64,000 nucleotides of DNA. Origin: Gymnothorax reevesii (Eukaryota; Chordata; Actinopteri; Anguilliformes; Muraenidae). Every line of letters starts with the position of its first letter. Within the stretch, counting starts at the first letter, position 1. Location of the stretch: contig CM056587.1 in the NCBI GenBank assembly GCA_029721435.1, forward strand, positions 18,856,667 to 18,920,666, in the 5' to 3' direction. The position numbers were made by a program, and so were the translations under genes. The notes beneath the pieces were generated by a model. It did not search any database and was not told the origin of the DNA. It worked only from the letters and a program-made list of their open reading frames with translations. Shown piece by piece: positions 12,680-24,494 of the stretch.

Positions 12680-14315
12680 CAGTATCTCACAAAAGTGAGT
12701 ACACCCTTCACATTTCGACTATTAATTTAGTATATCTTTTTAAGGGACAACGTTACAGAAATGAAAACTGAATATATTCTAGAGTGGTCATTGCACAATA
12801 GGTGTAGCAATGTAGATTTACTGCACTGTCCAAATAACTGAACAAACAGTCACTATTTCCAAAATGGGTGGCAACAAAAGTGAGTACACCTCATCGTCAA
12901 CATGCCAAATTGTGTCCATAGTGTCAATATTTAGTGTGACCGCCATTGTTGTCCAGCACTGCCTTGATTCTCCGAGGCATGGAATTCACCAGAGCTGCAC
13001 AGGTTGTTGCTGGGATCCTCCACTCCTCCATGACAACATCACAGAGCTGGTGGATGTTGGACACCTGCTGCTCCTCCACCTCCTCTTGAGGATGCCCCAC
13101 CGGTGCTCAGTGGGATTCAGGTCTGGAGACATACTTGGCCACGTCATCACCTCACCTTCAGCTTCTTCAGGAAGACAGTTGTCATCTTGGAGGTGTGTTT
13201 CGGGTTGTTATCATGTTGGAGAACAGCCGTGCGGCCCAGTTTCTGAAGGGAGGGCGTCATGTTCTGCTTCAGAATCTCACAGTACATGTTGGATCCATTA
13301 TTCCATTAATGAAGTGCAGCTCCCCAGGACCAGAAGCACTCATGCAGCCCCAGACCATGATTCTGTCAGCACCATGTTTGACTGTAGGCAGTACACACTT
13401 GTTTTGATACTTCTCACCAGGGCGCCGCCACACATGCTGGACACCATCTGAGCCGAACAAGTTTATCTTGGTCTCGTCAGACCACAGAACATGGCTCTAG
13501 TAGTTCATGTTCTTGGACTGGTTGTCTTCAACAAACTGTTTTCGGGCTTTCTTGTGGGCTAGCTTCAGAAAAGGCTTCCATCTTGGCTGACGGCCATGCA
13601 GACCAACTTTGCGCAGAGCATGGCTTATGGTCTGAGCACTGACAGGCTGTTATCCCACCGCTACAACCTTGTTAGCAATGCTGCCAGCACTCCTGCATCT
13701 GTTTTCTGAAACCAACTTGTGCACCTGTCACAGAGCACGAGGACTCAACCTCTTCGGTCAACCCAGACGAGGCCTTTTCCGAGCAGAACTCGTCTTGGAA
13801 AACCGCTGTATAACCTTGGCCACCGTACTGTAGCTCAGTTTCATGGTTTCACAGATCTTCTTATGGCTTAGACCATCTTTGTGGAGAGCAACAATTCTCT
13901 TTTTCAGATCCTCAGAGAGTTCTTTCCCATGAGGTGCCATGTTGACCCTACAGTGACCAGAATGAGAGCACTGCACCTAAAGCACTACAATTTAACCCTT
14001 CAACATGTTACTCAACCTCATATGGCCCAGTCGAACAGAGTAAAGCATGAACATGATGAACAAGTTGCGTTTCATTGCTTGGTTGACCATTATCAATTGG
14101 GGTGTGTACTCACTTTTGTTGCCATCCATTTTGGAAATAGTGACTGTTTGTTCAGGTATTTGGACAGTGAAGTAAATCTACACTGCTACACATATTGTAC
14201 CATGACTACTCTAGGATATATTGAAGTTGTACTTCTGTAGCATTGTCCCTTGAAAAGATATGATAAATTAATTGTCAAAATGTGAGGGGTGTACTTACTT
14301 TTGTGAGATACTGTA
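12680..14315 (-). mobile_element. near full-length Tc1/mariner element, inactive
   Basis: Both ends carry the terminal inverted repeat CAGTATCTCACAAAAGTGAG followed by TACACCC (right end in complement, to 14313 plus TA). A second inverted pair lies inside: GGCAACAAAAGTGAGTACAC at about 12868 and its complement near 14103. Length (about 1.63 kb) is normal for Tc1. The right flank is TA, while the left has decayed to CA. The element sits inside a LINE/SINE-type tail whose halves lie at 12640-12679 and 14316-14392. Confidence 0.92.
12930..13940 (-). pseudogene. Tc1 transposase pseudogene
   Basis: Reading leftward from an ATG at 13940 (MAPHGKELSEDLKKRIVALH), the N-terminal helix-turn-helix part is intact for about 60 codons, through KRPRLG. 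It then hits TGA at 13760-13758, where related elements have CGA (Arg), a typical CpG-decay change. Later frames keep FGSDGVQHVWRRPGE, VKHGADRIMVWGCMS, QHDNNPKHTSK (second Asp) and SPDLNPTEHRWGILKR (catalytic Glu). The DDE signature is therefore still legible, but stops and shifts make it non-functional. Confidence 0.9.
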
Positions 14316-14392
14316 TGCAGCTGGGATAGGCTCTAGCTCTCTAGCAATCCTAATGAGGAAGAAGCTGTATAGATGATGGATGGCTGGATGAT
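14316..14392 (+). repeat. LINE/SINE-type 3' tail, right part
   Basis: GCAGCTGGGATAGGCTCTAG, then a degenerate GAAGAAGCTGTATAGATGAT, then GGATGGCTGGATG. This is the diverged form of a 3' end very common in fish retroposons, ending in GGATGGATG-like repeats. It continues the fragment at 12640-12679. Confidence 0.7.
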
Positions 14393-15504
14393 CAAATCTG
14401 CATCAATGCTCAGCCAAGAATATTCTAATAACACATAGTTAAGGGCAGTAAGGCTGACCCACATTTGTTATATGGTCAAATCACAACATACATATTTGTC
14501 ATATGTACTGCTGGATGTGGGACAATTGCATACTGAAGACCATAACCATCATGCTCAACAGCCACCAGATAAAATAACGGATTATTCTAAATAACTGATT
14601 ATTGTTTTTTACAAGGGGATTTGATTGAAATACAGCCTGACTCCAGAAGTCAGGATGATTAATCTGAAAATTAATAAAAACAATAGCTATTTTTTTTATT
14701 CATCGGAGGTTAATGTTGCAAGGAGCAGAAAGACACTACAGACAGCTTGAAAACCCAAAGGTTTTATCGTCTTTATAAACATTTAAGTCCCTGATATTAA
14801 AAAAAATACTAATAAGAAGTTATTCAAGTCCTTGCCCATCCCTTAGGGAACTCAATTCAATCTCTGAAATATTTGACAGGAGTGCTCAAACTGCATCAAA
14901 ACGGTACAGATTACATATTTACCTCCTACACATGATTCCGGAAAAAAGTTCTTTGAATTTTAACTAACTATTAAGAATTTCCTGGCAACACATACCCGTA
15001 AACAAAATAATAATTTATTAAACTAGAAAAGGCTAAATTTTCTGAAGAAAATTTGCGTGCTTGCTTCAGGGAGAAAAGTTTAAGAGGTTGGCTTATAAAA
15101 TGAAGGTGCTAGGAAACTGAGAGGATAAGGAAATTGCTGAAGAAATGTTGGAAAAACTGCTGCAATGTTCACAAGACTTTAAAGCTGAAAGTAACAGGAG
15201 AAGGAATTCAAACTTTTCAGCTACATCATGACCGAGTCTACGCCACTTCAACCCAGCTGTAAAATAAAAATGGTCAGTTGGAGTCAATGAGGTTGACGAT
15301 GACGCATCTCTCTATGGCTCTGCGCGTGTCAAGGTCAATGTAATGCATGCAGAGAAATTAGCTTTATGGTGGAGCAAACATGCCAGGCCACACTGGCAGA
15401 CTGCCGCAGCCGTTGTTGCTTATAGCTCATTGTCAGCATTTCCCCCAGTCCCAAACTGTACAACGCTGACCTGGCCACGTTGTGAAATGCAACTATTTGT
15501 GGCT
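14393..15504. other. noncoding, nothing recognised
   Basis: AT-rich with no recognisable coding or repeat signal. Confidence 0.5.
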
Positions 15505-15672
15505 CTCTGTTCATTTCAGTGCACTATGTGTTTGCTCGCTAAATAGCTAATAATAGCGAGCTGCAAGTTATTGTTAACAGATGTTGTGATATCATTCACA
15601 GCTCCCTTTTTATTTCTGTGTTATTATTAGCTAGTTAGCTCGCAAACACAGAGTGCACAGAATGTGTTCGAA
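15505..15672. repeat. inverted repeat (hairpin) element
   Basis: The left arm at 15519-15556 (GTGCACTATGTGTTTGCTCG, continuing through TAGCTAATAATA) is complementary to the right arm at 15620-15658 (TATTATTAGCTAGTTAGCTC, continuing through GTGCAC), with weaker pairing outward. The loop is about 65 bp. It is probably an old MITE; no target duplication was found. Confidence 0.7.
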
Positions 15673-16400
15673 GCAGGTCGAACTTGAGCGTTGAAATTGC
15701 CATCACTGCAGATGACATAATCAATAGCTAGCTAACGTTAAGTATTAGGCAGTTGCTTCAGGTACGGCGGTTTTTCAATGCATTTCAATGTGGAGACGTA
15801 TGGCAGTCCCCATTTCAAGGCCTGCCCTAACATAACCCCAAACCAAAATCCCTAATCTTTACCCTAATCCCTTGAAATCGACTGCCATACCAATAAAAAC
15901 TGCCGAGTCTATAGACACTGCGTAACTATTAAACAACTCAATGAGTATGGAAAAGCTACATTTGCTGGCTTAGCTAAAGCGATATATATTTATATTATAT
16001 TTATCTAGCTAATGCGAAAAGTTGCTTGTACACCCTAGAATAGGAGCTTGAGCAATTCTTATCTTATTGAAATTTTTCTTGTAATGTGCTCTCATGGACG
16101 CGCCCTGCGAAAAGACCAGTCTTTGCTGTCCTAACTGTGCTCTCTTGGAGATGGTTTGCACAAACAACGATACCGAAAATTCTTCATCGAGTTTCACGTA
16201 GAAGAATGAAATTTGTCTAACAGTCGTCTCAACCTCAATTCGAAAAACGATAATGCTGAGGCCAGGAAAAAGTGCAGCAGTGGGCAAAATTGAACTGCAA
16301 TACTGCAATGCCACGTCTTCCCTGAGTCACTCTGAGCCATGTGAGTGAATGATTGAAGCATTTTGTCCAATGGAGATTTCAGCGAACGCGTCTCAAACAT
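15673..16400. other. noncoding, nothing recognised
   Basis: No gene or mobile element recognised. Confidence 0.45.
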
Positions 16401-16511
16401 ACTACTGCCTCTATCTCACAGAGAGTAACTCCAATCTACGAAATGGAGGTGTCATACTGATGTGGAGAGTCTGCTGAGCAAATTGCGTCAAAATTGTGTG
16501 TTTAGCGTGGT

Positions 16512-16990
16512 GCGTGGTGACATGTATTTGAAAATGCAATGGACTGGGAGGCGCTGTTTCCCTTACTGCGTTTGAATATTGTCCCACGTATTGCAGGATA
16601 AATCTTTGAAAATGAAACGTCAACTGTTGTCATCATTATTATGTTATTATTATTTCCAAGTGATTAGAAAACAGCATTTTCATTATCATGTTGACTCTAA
16701 AACAGCGTGATGACATGTAAATGTAAATGCAATAGGCTGGGGGTGCTGTTTTGCTTATTGCATTTGAATATTGTCCACTGTATTGCGAAGCATGACTTTG
16801 AAAATGAAATGTCAAACAGCTTTTCATTATCATTTGAATATAGTCATAGATTTCCCATATTTGTATGTGAAAATGAAAGTGATAATTGGATTAATGCATT
16901 TTCAATTTAATATTGATTCAAATATCTCATTAATAAGTGGAAACTTATAATGCAATAGCGGGATAACATTTTCATTTGAATACTGTCCAC
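16512..16990. repeat. degenerate tandem array, ~193-bp unit
   Basis: Unit A begins GCGTGGTGACATGTATTTGA (16512) and unit B begins GCGTGATGACATGTAAATGT (16705). Both continue with AATGCAATNG, a GGNGCTGTTT motif, a TTGAATATTGTCC motif and CTTTGAAAATGAAA. A weaker third partial unit lies near 16950-16993 (ATTTGAATACTGTCCAC). The copies are diverged and contain ATTATT-rich insertions. Confidence 0.65.
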
Positions 16991-17039
16991 TTTGGGCTTC
17001 CATAGAAAACAGCCCCAGGTTCATCACTCTGAGAAAACA

Positions 17040-17690
17040 CCTCTGGCAAACAAGACAGCTGGGAGTCTTTTCTTTCAATTTTTTATTAAAAAAAATTATT
17101 AAAGTTAGAGAACAAGTTTTATGGGATTTCAGGCCATTCCCCCTTGCAGAGGTTATCAAGATCACTGACATCCACAAGCTTTCACTTATGGATTGCCCAC
17201 TTGGGTTCGGACCACATGATTTATGGGATTTAAGTCCAGGGACTGAGTTGGCAATGATGGAATATGGATTTTGCCTTCACTTACATATGTTCATGTGGAT
17301 TTTAATGCAACATAATGGTCATTTCCCAATTGGAAAAATCAATCAAAGACCAGGTTTCAGCCTCTTAGCAGAGGCAACCACATTTTCCACTGAATTTCCT
17401 AGCACTTGGGGAAATTCATTGACATGATCTTCAGCGGTTCTGCTAAACCACTGGCACCAGTATTTTAAGCTGTTAATGTAGCCTTTGGAAGCCATTACCT
17501 CATTTGTGCAGGTCAGTAGCCATCTGTCTCTTTTGAACGGACAGCTCCTTTGCTTTTTCCATAGTGATGAATAAGAAAGGGAATGTGCCGGCATTTTACC
17601 TTATCTTTACACCCAGGTGAAACAGGAAGACAAATAATGACTGAAGAAGACAGCACCTATAATCAGCCCCTTTAACTTAATTATGCAATC
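17040..17690 (-). mobile_element. decayed Tc1/mariner-family remnant
   Basis: The plus strand reads as the complement of a Tc1-like transposase region. GGGATTTAAGTCCAGGGACT near 17225 corresponds to the conserved SPDLNP segment. The section 17455-17640 (GGACAGCTCCTTTGCTTTTT, CATAGTGATGAATAAGAAAG, CCCAGGTGAAACAGGAAG) matches my memory of a fish mariner-like family end. No terminal repeats or intact frame remain. Confidence 0.6.
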
Positions 17691-18385
17691 AAATACGACC
17701 AATTTAACTTCATAAGTCATTGCTAAGAATGCCATTCTTGACGAAGCCAACTTACTGATCTTCTTGCTCTTATTTTTATTATCATTTATTTTATTTTTTT
17801 CTTTGCCAAATTTGCTTATTATCTCCTGTTAAAGCTATCAAGCTACAAGCCCAAAAATTGGAGGCCTGCTTCAGGGTATACCAAAGCAGTTTTCATGCGC
17901 CGTCTGAGTGGATAGTTCACTTCCATTCTTTCTTTAACTCATTTTTTAACCCTTTTTTCCCCATATAGACTTATAATGGGATATATTTAAAACCAATCAT
18001 ACGCAATTTCATAGCAAGAAACATCAAACGTGTTGCCTCATGTTGGGTGTTGGGTCAGATTTATATCAATTTAAAGTTCTTTTTTTTTTTTTTTTTACAA
18101 ACCCCCACGTCTGTCCATCCTTATTCATCTCTTTTTCAGATCCAGATACTTCCGTTCATTATCAGAAGCCCTCAAACTTCCACAATTTGAAGGCCAGAGC
18201 CTCCAAAAAGAGCCTCTTCTCTGCACTTTCAGCCTGTCCCAAGGATGAATGTTGAGGTTCATGTAGCCCTGCCTCCAGACGTCGATGTTTCCTCTGCTCC
18301 CCACCACCAAACACACAGGCACGGACACATTAATTATTCCCCCCCCCCCCCATCACTCCATCCCATATATTACCTGAATCGACAA
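17691..18385. other. noncoding with poly-T and poly-C runs
   Basis: Nothing coding recognised. A T-run lies at 18080-18096 and a C-run at about 18338-18350. Confidence 0.5.
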
Positions 18386-18389
18386 TCTT

Positions 18390-18830
18390 TAACCCGTTAT
18401 AACCTTTGAACCATGTGTCATAGAACTGGGCTGTTGGACTCAGAAGGGAAGGATTGCATGTTAAATGGTGAAGTACCACCCACATAACTGATTGGTCAAT
18501 TTTTGATTCTTTATACTGAACTGTTTTACATAGATATGTGGGGGCTGGGGTGTTATCGATTCAGGATTGAGTTTATCATAGAGAGTTTGTAATCAGTTGC
18601 TAGACTTAGGAAAGGACTGCATGTTAAACTGTGATGCCCCACCCCCTTTTCTGATTGGTCCATATTTGATCCTTAATAACTACTGAAACATTAGTCATAG
18701 AGAGTACGGGATTGTGTTGTTGGACTCAGAAAAGGATCATATTTTAAAATGTGGATCCCCACCCTCTTTCTTGATAGGCCAATATTTGATCCTTCATAAC
18801 TTTTGAACCATTTGTCATAGACAGCATGTT
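18390..18830. repeat. degenerate tandem array, ~120-160-bp unit
   Basis: The repeated landmarks in order are GTCATAGA, TTGNACTCAGAAAAGGA, GCATGTTAAA, a CCCCACC block, TTCTGATTGGTC and ATTTGATCCTTNATAAC. The GATTGGTC-type motif recurs at about 18491, 18652 and 18773 (spacings about 161 and 121 bp). Copies are strongly diverged, so the array is old. Confidence 0.75.
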
Positions 18831-21800
18831 ATATGGAGCCCTTTCTTCCATCATTTTTGCCAGGGGCACCCAAACTTCTGGACTAAACTGTACAGTAAGC
18901 AGGGCTACAGCCCTGCCGTGCACTTAGAAGTCAAAGGGTCACATTTAGCCGGGGGGGGTCGCACGGAAGTCAAACCGCTCAGAGGCTTCAGCAGAACGAT
19001 CAGCTCAACAGAGTCTCGGGCTCATTGCACGAACAAAATCTCTGTAACCACGGCGTACTGCAGCGCTAACATCTCAATGTTTTCCCCAGGCATTTTCCCA
19101 ATCTTGCAAACAGAAATCTTGCAAACAGATTGAATTCAAATCTCCAAAGGCCAAGACCACGGAATGTCAATACGAAAAGGACATGACTTACCCATATCAG
19201 TCATCAAAACATAAGTAATAGAAATCAAGATTCTCACTAATGTACTGTATGCCATTGGGAATATAATACAGCTCACAAAATAAAAATAACATAACCAATA
19301 AAACAACTACATGAAACAAAATGATAAATGACATTTCAACAAACAGCGTGCATAAATTGAACATATGCCCTACACTAAGCTGTTCTATTTCAGAAGAATA
19401 AATTCTTCAGGTCGTTGCCAACTTTTCAGACTGAGGTTGTAGAGGCACTTACGCATCTGCTATGGAGACGAGAGCGCACTCGTTAAATAATTTAAAGCAA
19501 AAGTTGGCACAAAATTATGAAACAGACCTGCCCTTGTTCTGCACTCTAGCCTTAGACATACAAACTTAAATAACCCAGGAGTCTTGAAATTTGCATTCAA
19601 AAATTATGCTTTTTATCCTCTCATTTTTTTCGACAAAACTTGGCATGAGTCCAATGCATAAGCCTTACAATTTTGCTCATTGCCAACTGAAAAATTATGC
19701 CATACTGTACAACTAAATGAAATTATTACCCACAATTCTACTGAGCCATAATGAATACCTTATTGGCTCCAGGCCATTTATACTCATGATGCGCAAATGT
19801 CCTTTAAGAGTTGAGCAATTTAAAAAAAAAAAAAAAAACATTCTACGAGCCAAACAATATATCTCGAACCCGAGCCAGCCTCAGCGCTCAGAGAACTAGT
19901 GCAAAAAAAAAAAGCTCTGGCAGGGGACTATAAACGTGAGAACTGGTCACGTTCTTGGATGAAATACAACGGCAGTGACAGATTTTCTTGTTCTAGTGCA
20001 GATGATGATTTGCCTGTGCCTATTCCAAGCCTTCACGACAAAGACATCAAGAGCAGAGGGGGGAATGCGGAGGGTTTGAGGTTGGCGGATATATGGGGAA
20101 AGCTTTCCACCCACAACCAATCACAGTGTAAGCGCACTGAATGAGATTTACTAGATGGGGTAAATTAACTGTAAAAAAAGGCCGTCCTTTTAAAGATATA
20201 TACTCTTTTACTAGCAAGGAAATATTAAAATGGACGATTTGCACTGCCTTGGTAGAGGAAATGTACGACTGCCTGTAAGGATTAAATGTGCATACACATT
20301 GAGCGCCCAAGTGCACTGACGAGGTAGGGTCAGCCCCGCATATTACTGAGTGTTTCGACCTTCAAGCGAATGAGTAAGTGAAAGGGTTTGAGCACGGAGT
20401 GGCTGCGAAAATAATTTTAAAGCCATCAGACCGTGGAGCAAGGTTGTTCGAATGAGAAAGGAGAAACACATTACTGGCTGTCTGCGCACCTCAGATGTAC
20501 ATAATGGCACAGAGAAAGCCAGCCATCTGGCTGTAATGGTGGGCTGGGCCCTATGAATAAAGGTTGCCTTTAATCTGAGAGGCCCTGACCGCTCACTTGT
20601 TCAGTGATTCATTCAGTCATGCATCAGAGCACCACTGTACCCCCAGGAGCCCCCACTCCATCACCACGCCTTACACCCACACCCCCTACCCCCAAGCACA
20701 CACACACACACACACACACACTCCTGAATGACTCAACGCTGGTATTCTTTACAAAATGTGGGTGGACAACCTAATCATCGCGCACTTAAATAATTTAGGG
20801 CATAGGACCTGAAGGCAAGGACAAATTATCCTGAGTATTTACCGTCCCGTCCTGTCAATCTCAGCAGTGCAGCGAATGAGTGAAATCAGGTGCTACTTAT
20901 TACCCAGATTCTGCTGTCCCTTTGTGCGAAATTGGTAGCATCGGACGCACAAGTGGATTCATGACATTTTTCCGGAAGATGAATCAGAACCTGTGAGTGG
21001 AACAGAGAGAAATTTTCCCCGAAAGAGGACGAAAGGGGTCAGAGCGAACTGCTCATTAACGCTCCCAATTTCCACAACCAGAGAGGCGGCGGTGTGTAAC
21101 AGCACAGAGAGATCTGACACTGGAGCCCAGGGCCCCCACGGCTGCCACCTCATACACATTTCTCTCTGATCCACGACGGGCCGGCAGACCTTAACTACAG
21201 AGGCACCAAACAAACGAGCCCTCCGAAGGAGCACTCATCGCAGACACTCGCGTGTGACCGAAAAACTTAAAAACAAAGACGGCTTGAAAGGCAGAGGAAA
21301 TGTAGAGTCAAATCTCTGATTTCTTTTATTCAGTTAAAAAAAGATTTAAAGACGATAAATAATGCTGCTTCTCAAGCTTAAGTTGACCAGTCTAATTGAT
21401 AGATGTCGTAACGGCTAAACAAATCCAGGTGCTGTATTAAAAAAAAAATAAAATAAAATAAAATGTTTCTGGTCTGGTAAAAACAAGAAAGGAGGAGTAA
21501 ATGAATGAGTCAATGAAACGCACGGGTGGGGAGTAATCTACTGTAACAGAAGGGTTAATCTGAGATTATTTGTCTGAAGCTGCACACACACATTAGCCTA
21601 CGTAAGGAGCAAGTACGTGCATATACGCACATACACACACATATGCAAGCATGTGCAAACAAACACACAATGTGTCCTTCTCTTAATTTCTCTTACATCC
21701 AGTGCCCTTTGCTGGTGGTGGGCTAGATACTTTGACAACAAAAATATCACCGCAAAACAGCAAAGTCTAACAGATATACATGTGCTGCCTGGGGCTATGC

Positions 21801-23352
21801 TATGAATGACTGCACTTCCATTCAATTACTCAAGGCACCAAGATTAATCTGATAACTCTCGACTATGGCTGCACAGTTTTACTAGTGGAAGGAGGGGAGT
21901 TATGGTACAATAATGCTCTGCAGTGGTAAAGAGGAACATTTAGAAAGAAGAACTAGATCATGTGTGGGGAATCATCAAATGGGAATGAGACATCAAGCTG
22001 GAATCACAGAAGGGTACCTAGTTCCTCTCACCAGAATTTTGAGTCAGGTATCACCAGTGTTTAGGCAATCAGGTACACCGACTAATGGAAGCACAGTATC
22101 TAGGATACACAAAACTTTTGATGGATACACTGAAAAATTACAATTCCTCCTTCCTACCCCCTGTCTAAGAGATAAATTTCACCCAAATCCACCAGCAAAT
22201 GTGGCTAATACACCCATTAATGGCCATATCACTACTGCCCTACACAGGGTACACTTAAATGGAATTAGGGACACAAAATCCTATAAATGACCACTACGGG
22301 CAAGCATAATATGTGCAAAATTTCATTTATTCTTAAACTCGTGGACCTCCTTGCTTAAGGACTGGGGTTAATCCTTTTTTGGAATGAACAACTGCAGGGT
22401 TTAAGATTCCCTCCCACACCAACTGCCTCGCGCAAGAGGGCAAAATTTGAGCAGACACACAACTGGCTAGTGTTTACCCAACGACCAAAAGACCTGTCAA
22501 ACAGCTTGTCGGAGAACAGTATGACAACTCTCAAGCTGCTCTATTCAATTCTAGTGGATGGCCGTTGAAGGATCATTTAACTCAGAGCATATCTGAATGA
22601 TAAAGGCCATGTTTCACATGTGACAGATCCGTATTCTATCAGTCTGGATACAAATTTCTTGCTGTTACGGAGTTCCCCGACCGTATGACACGAATTCACA
22701 TATGCGTGACCCCTCATTCAAGGAACGGGGCATCGAGGCACCTAAATATTTCACAATACATTCTGTCCCAGCGTTCGACACCAGCGAGGAGGAGATTGCA
22801 AACCCGTTTTGTTCTTATAGTGTGATGCGGTACATTGCCAGAACAGTATTAGAGTAAAACAGGAAACATTCAATAATGTTTCCGCAAAATTATGACGGGC
22901 AATGTTGACAGGACCATTTCACTTAGATACAGCCTATAGCCAGTATTGGTTAAACAGTGAAAAATATACAGAGATAAATAAAAAAAAATAAATAAAAAAC
23001 CAGACGAGTAAGACTACAAAAGCGGTCGGACTCTGTGAGACACGTTTTCTTCATTAATACGTTTCGTAGCGACCCAAACTTCAGAGGCTACGAAAGCCGG
23101 ACCGAATCGGAAAATAAGTTTTATGGAGCCCAAAGGAAAATGCTATCGATAAAAGCGAATCAAAACACATGGGTTATGGAAGATTCTTCCGGCGAAGAAC
23201 GAGGAGTTCATTCTGCAGCACAAAACGCAACAAAGTGATAGATGAAATCAAGATGAAGCTGCAAAATAAAAAATAAATAAATAAAATAAGTAATTAAAAA
23301 TTTAAAAACAAAGAGCGCCAGAGGGGCAAGACAATTTGATAAGGCTACTCAC
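18831..23352. other. noncoding; possible first intron
   Basis: No exon or mobile element recognised. It contains a CA repeat (20696-20721) and an AAAAT repeat (about 21432-21463). If the exon at 23353-23392 is real, this is the 5' part of its first intron, read on the minus strand. The interval 20940-21240 is GC-richer but not recognised. Confidence 0.4.
20696..20721. repeat. (CA)n microsatellite
   Basis: About 13 CA units. Confidence 0.9.
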
Positions 23353-23392
23353 CAAGCATTATACAGACAATAAGAAGGGCTTTGAACCCCAT
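23353..23392 (-). CDS. candidate first coding exon, signal peptide
   Basis: On the minus strand, CAAGCCATGGGG gives a strong start context (GCC before, G at +4). The 13 codons read MGFKALLIVCIML: a Lys in the n-region followed by a hydrophobic core, as in a secretory signal peptide. The exon then ends G|GTGAGT, a consensus splice donor, leaving phase 1. Phase-1 introns after the signal exon are typical of vertebrate extracellular-module proteins. A GC-richer region lies upstream. I do not recognise the gene and see no second exon within the 23 kb downstream on that strand, so the intron would be long. The sequence is short enough that chance cannot be excluded. Confidence 0.42.
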
Positions 23393-24126
23393 GGCTTGAT
23401 GGGCGAACGTTACTTCCTTTGTGTCCAGCTAATTCACTCCTCACAATTTCCTGCTCCAACACCTCGTCAGACGTGAGAAGGATCCGATCAAACACCTGCT
23501 TAGATCTTGGGACGAAAGCAGCCGACTTATTAAAATTGCCTGAACAGTAGCTTTTTGTAGGTAAAATGCCACTCCGAAATCCGCAAATACGGGTTTGTAT
23601 TCAGGTTGTTCAATAGCACTACATGCTACTGAGGACAGTTTTCGTGACCTCAAATCGCCCGTGGAGTCATCCTCATTTTATGAATCATTCAGGGACAATC
23701 ACAACGGTAGGCTTTAAAGAAAACAGTGAATTGCCCCCTTCGCATGTAGCCTAACAGCAGGAGAATTAAAGTCCCCGGTATCTCCTCTGAGTCTGTGCGG
23801 TTCCAATCGCCGGCGTAGCTTCGGTTATGACGGGAAGGGAAAATAGCTGCTGGGGGTGAAGTAGTATTCCTTGGGACGACAGGCTGAATAATCCTCTGTA
23901 TTTTACCGTGTATTCCTTTCGGCTTGGAGCCTTACATTGGGAAAGAGGCTTGTCTGAGAATCAGCAGAACTTCAGCATTTCCATTCAATCCCTCGTACGG
24001 AGAGCGCGTTAAGTGATGCCTAGTTCCGATAGCACCTTCGCAGCAATCTCGTCTTTAGTCGCACGCCCACAAAGGAGCTTGGAGCCCATCCCATTCTCAC
24101 TTTGACGGTCGGCGTCAGCAAATATA
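23393..24126 (-). promoter_or_regulatory. putative 5'UTR and promoter
   Basis: Upstream on the minus strand of the candidate exon, this region has more CpG and G+C than its surroundings. It contains a TGTGGGCGTG box of the KLF/SP type near 24062-24071 and a TGTATATTTG TATA-like motif near 24120-24130. A short upstream frame (ATG at about 23984 down to a stop near 23961) would lie in the leader. No start site can be fixed from sequence alone. Confidence 0.35.
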
Positions 24127-24494
24127 CAGTACCTAGACGAAAGTGTGCGGACGCTTTACTGAGACCTCATTGACGTAATTAGAAAACGGGCATTATTAAA
24201 TTCTAAAAAGAAAAAAAAAAACACATGTAAATTGAAAGCGGAATGAATAGGTCCATATGGGGTGATTGGACTGACACCTCATTTTGAGCGTCTTTTCATA
24301 CAGTTCTGCTCTCTCCTCACAACTCCAATGAGTTTTCGTAGTGCCTTCAGCAAGGGAGGGGGTGAATGGGTGTAAAAGATCATACTGACCAATTCATTCC
24401 AAATTCAAATAAATGTCTGATATTTACTATACAAAATGTCCGTGTGTCAATGAGGTTGCAGAAAAGTGTCCATACACTTTTGCCATATAGTGTA
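24127..24494. mobile_element. Tc1/mariner-type MITE
   Basis: The right end (24455-24494) is the complement of CACTATATGGCAAAAGTGTA followed by TGGACAC, a very common fish Tc1-type terminus. The left end reads CCTAGACGAAAGTGTGCGGA followed by CGCTTTACTG and matches it with gaps. The ~365-bp interior has no transposase. It lies just upstream of the putative promoter. Confidence 0.65.

Noticed and set aside
12864..13451. 195-codon plus-strand frame
   Set aside because: It lies antisense to the Tc1 transposase pseudogene and is a shadow of it.
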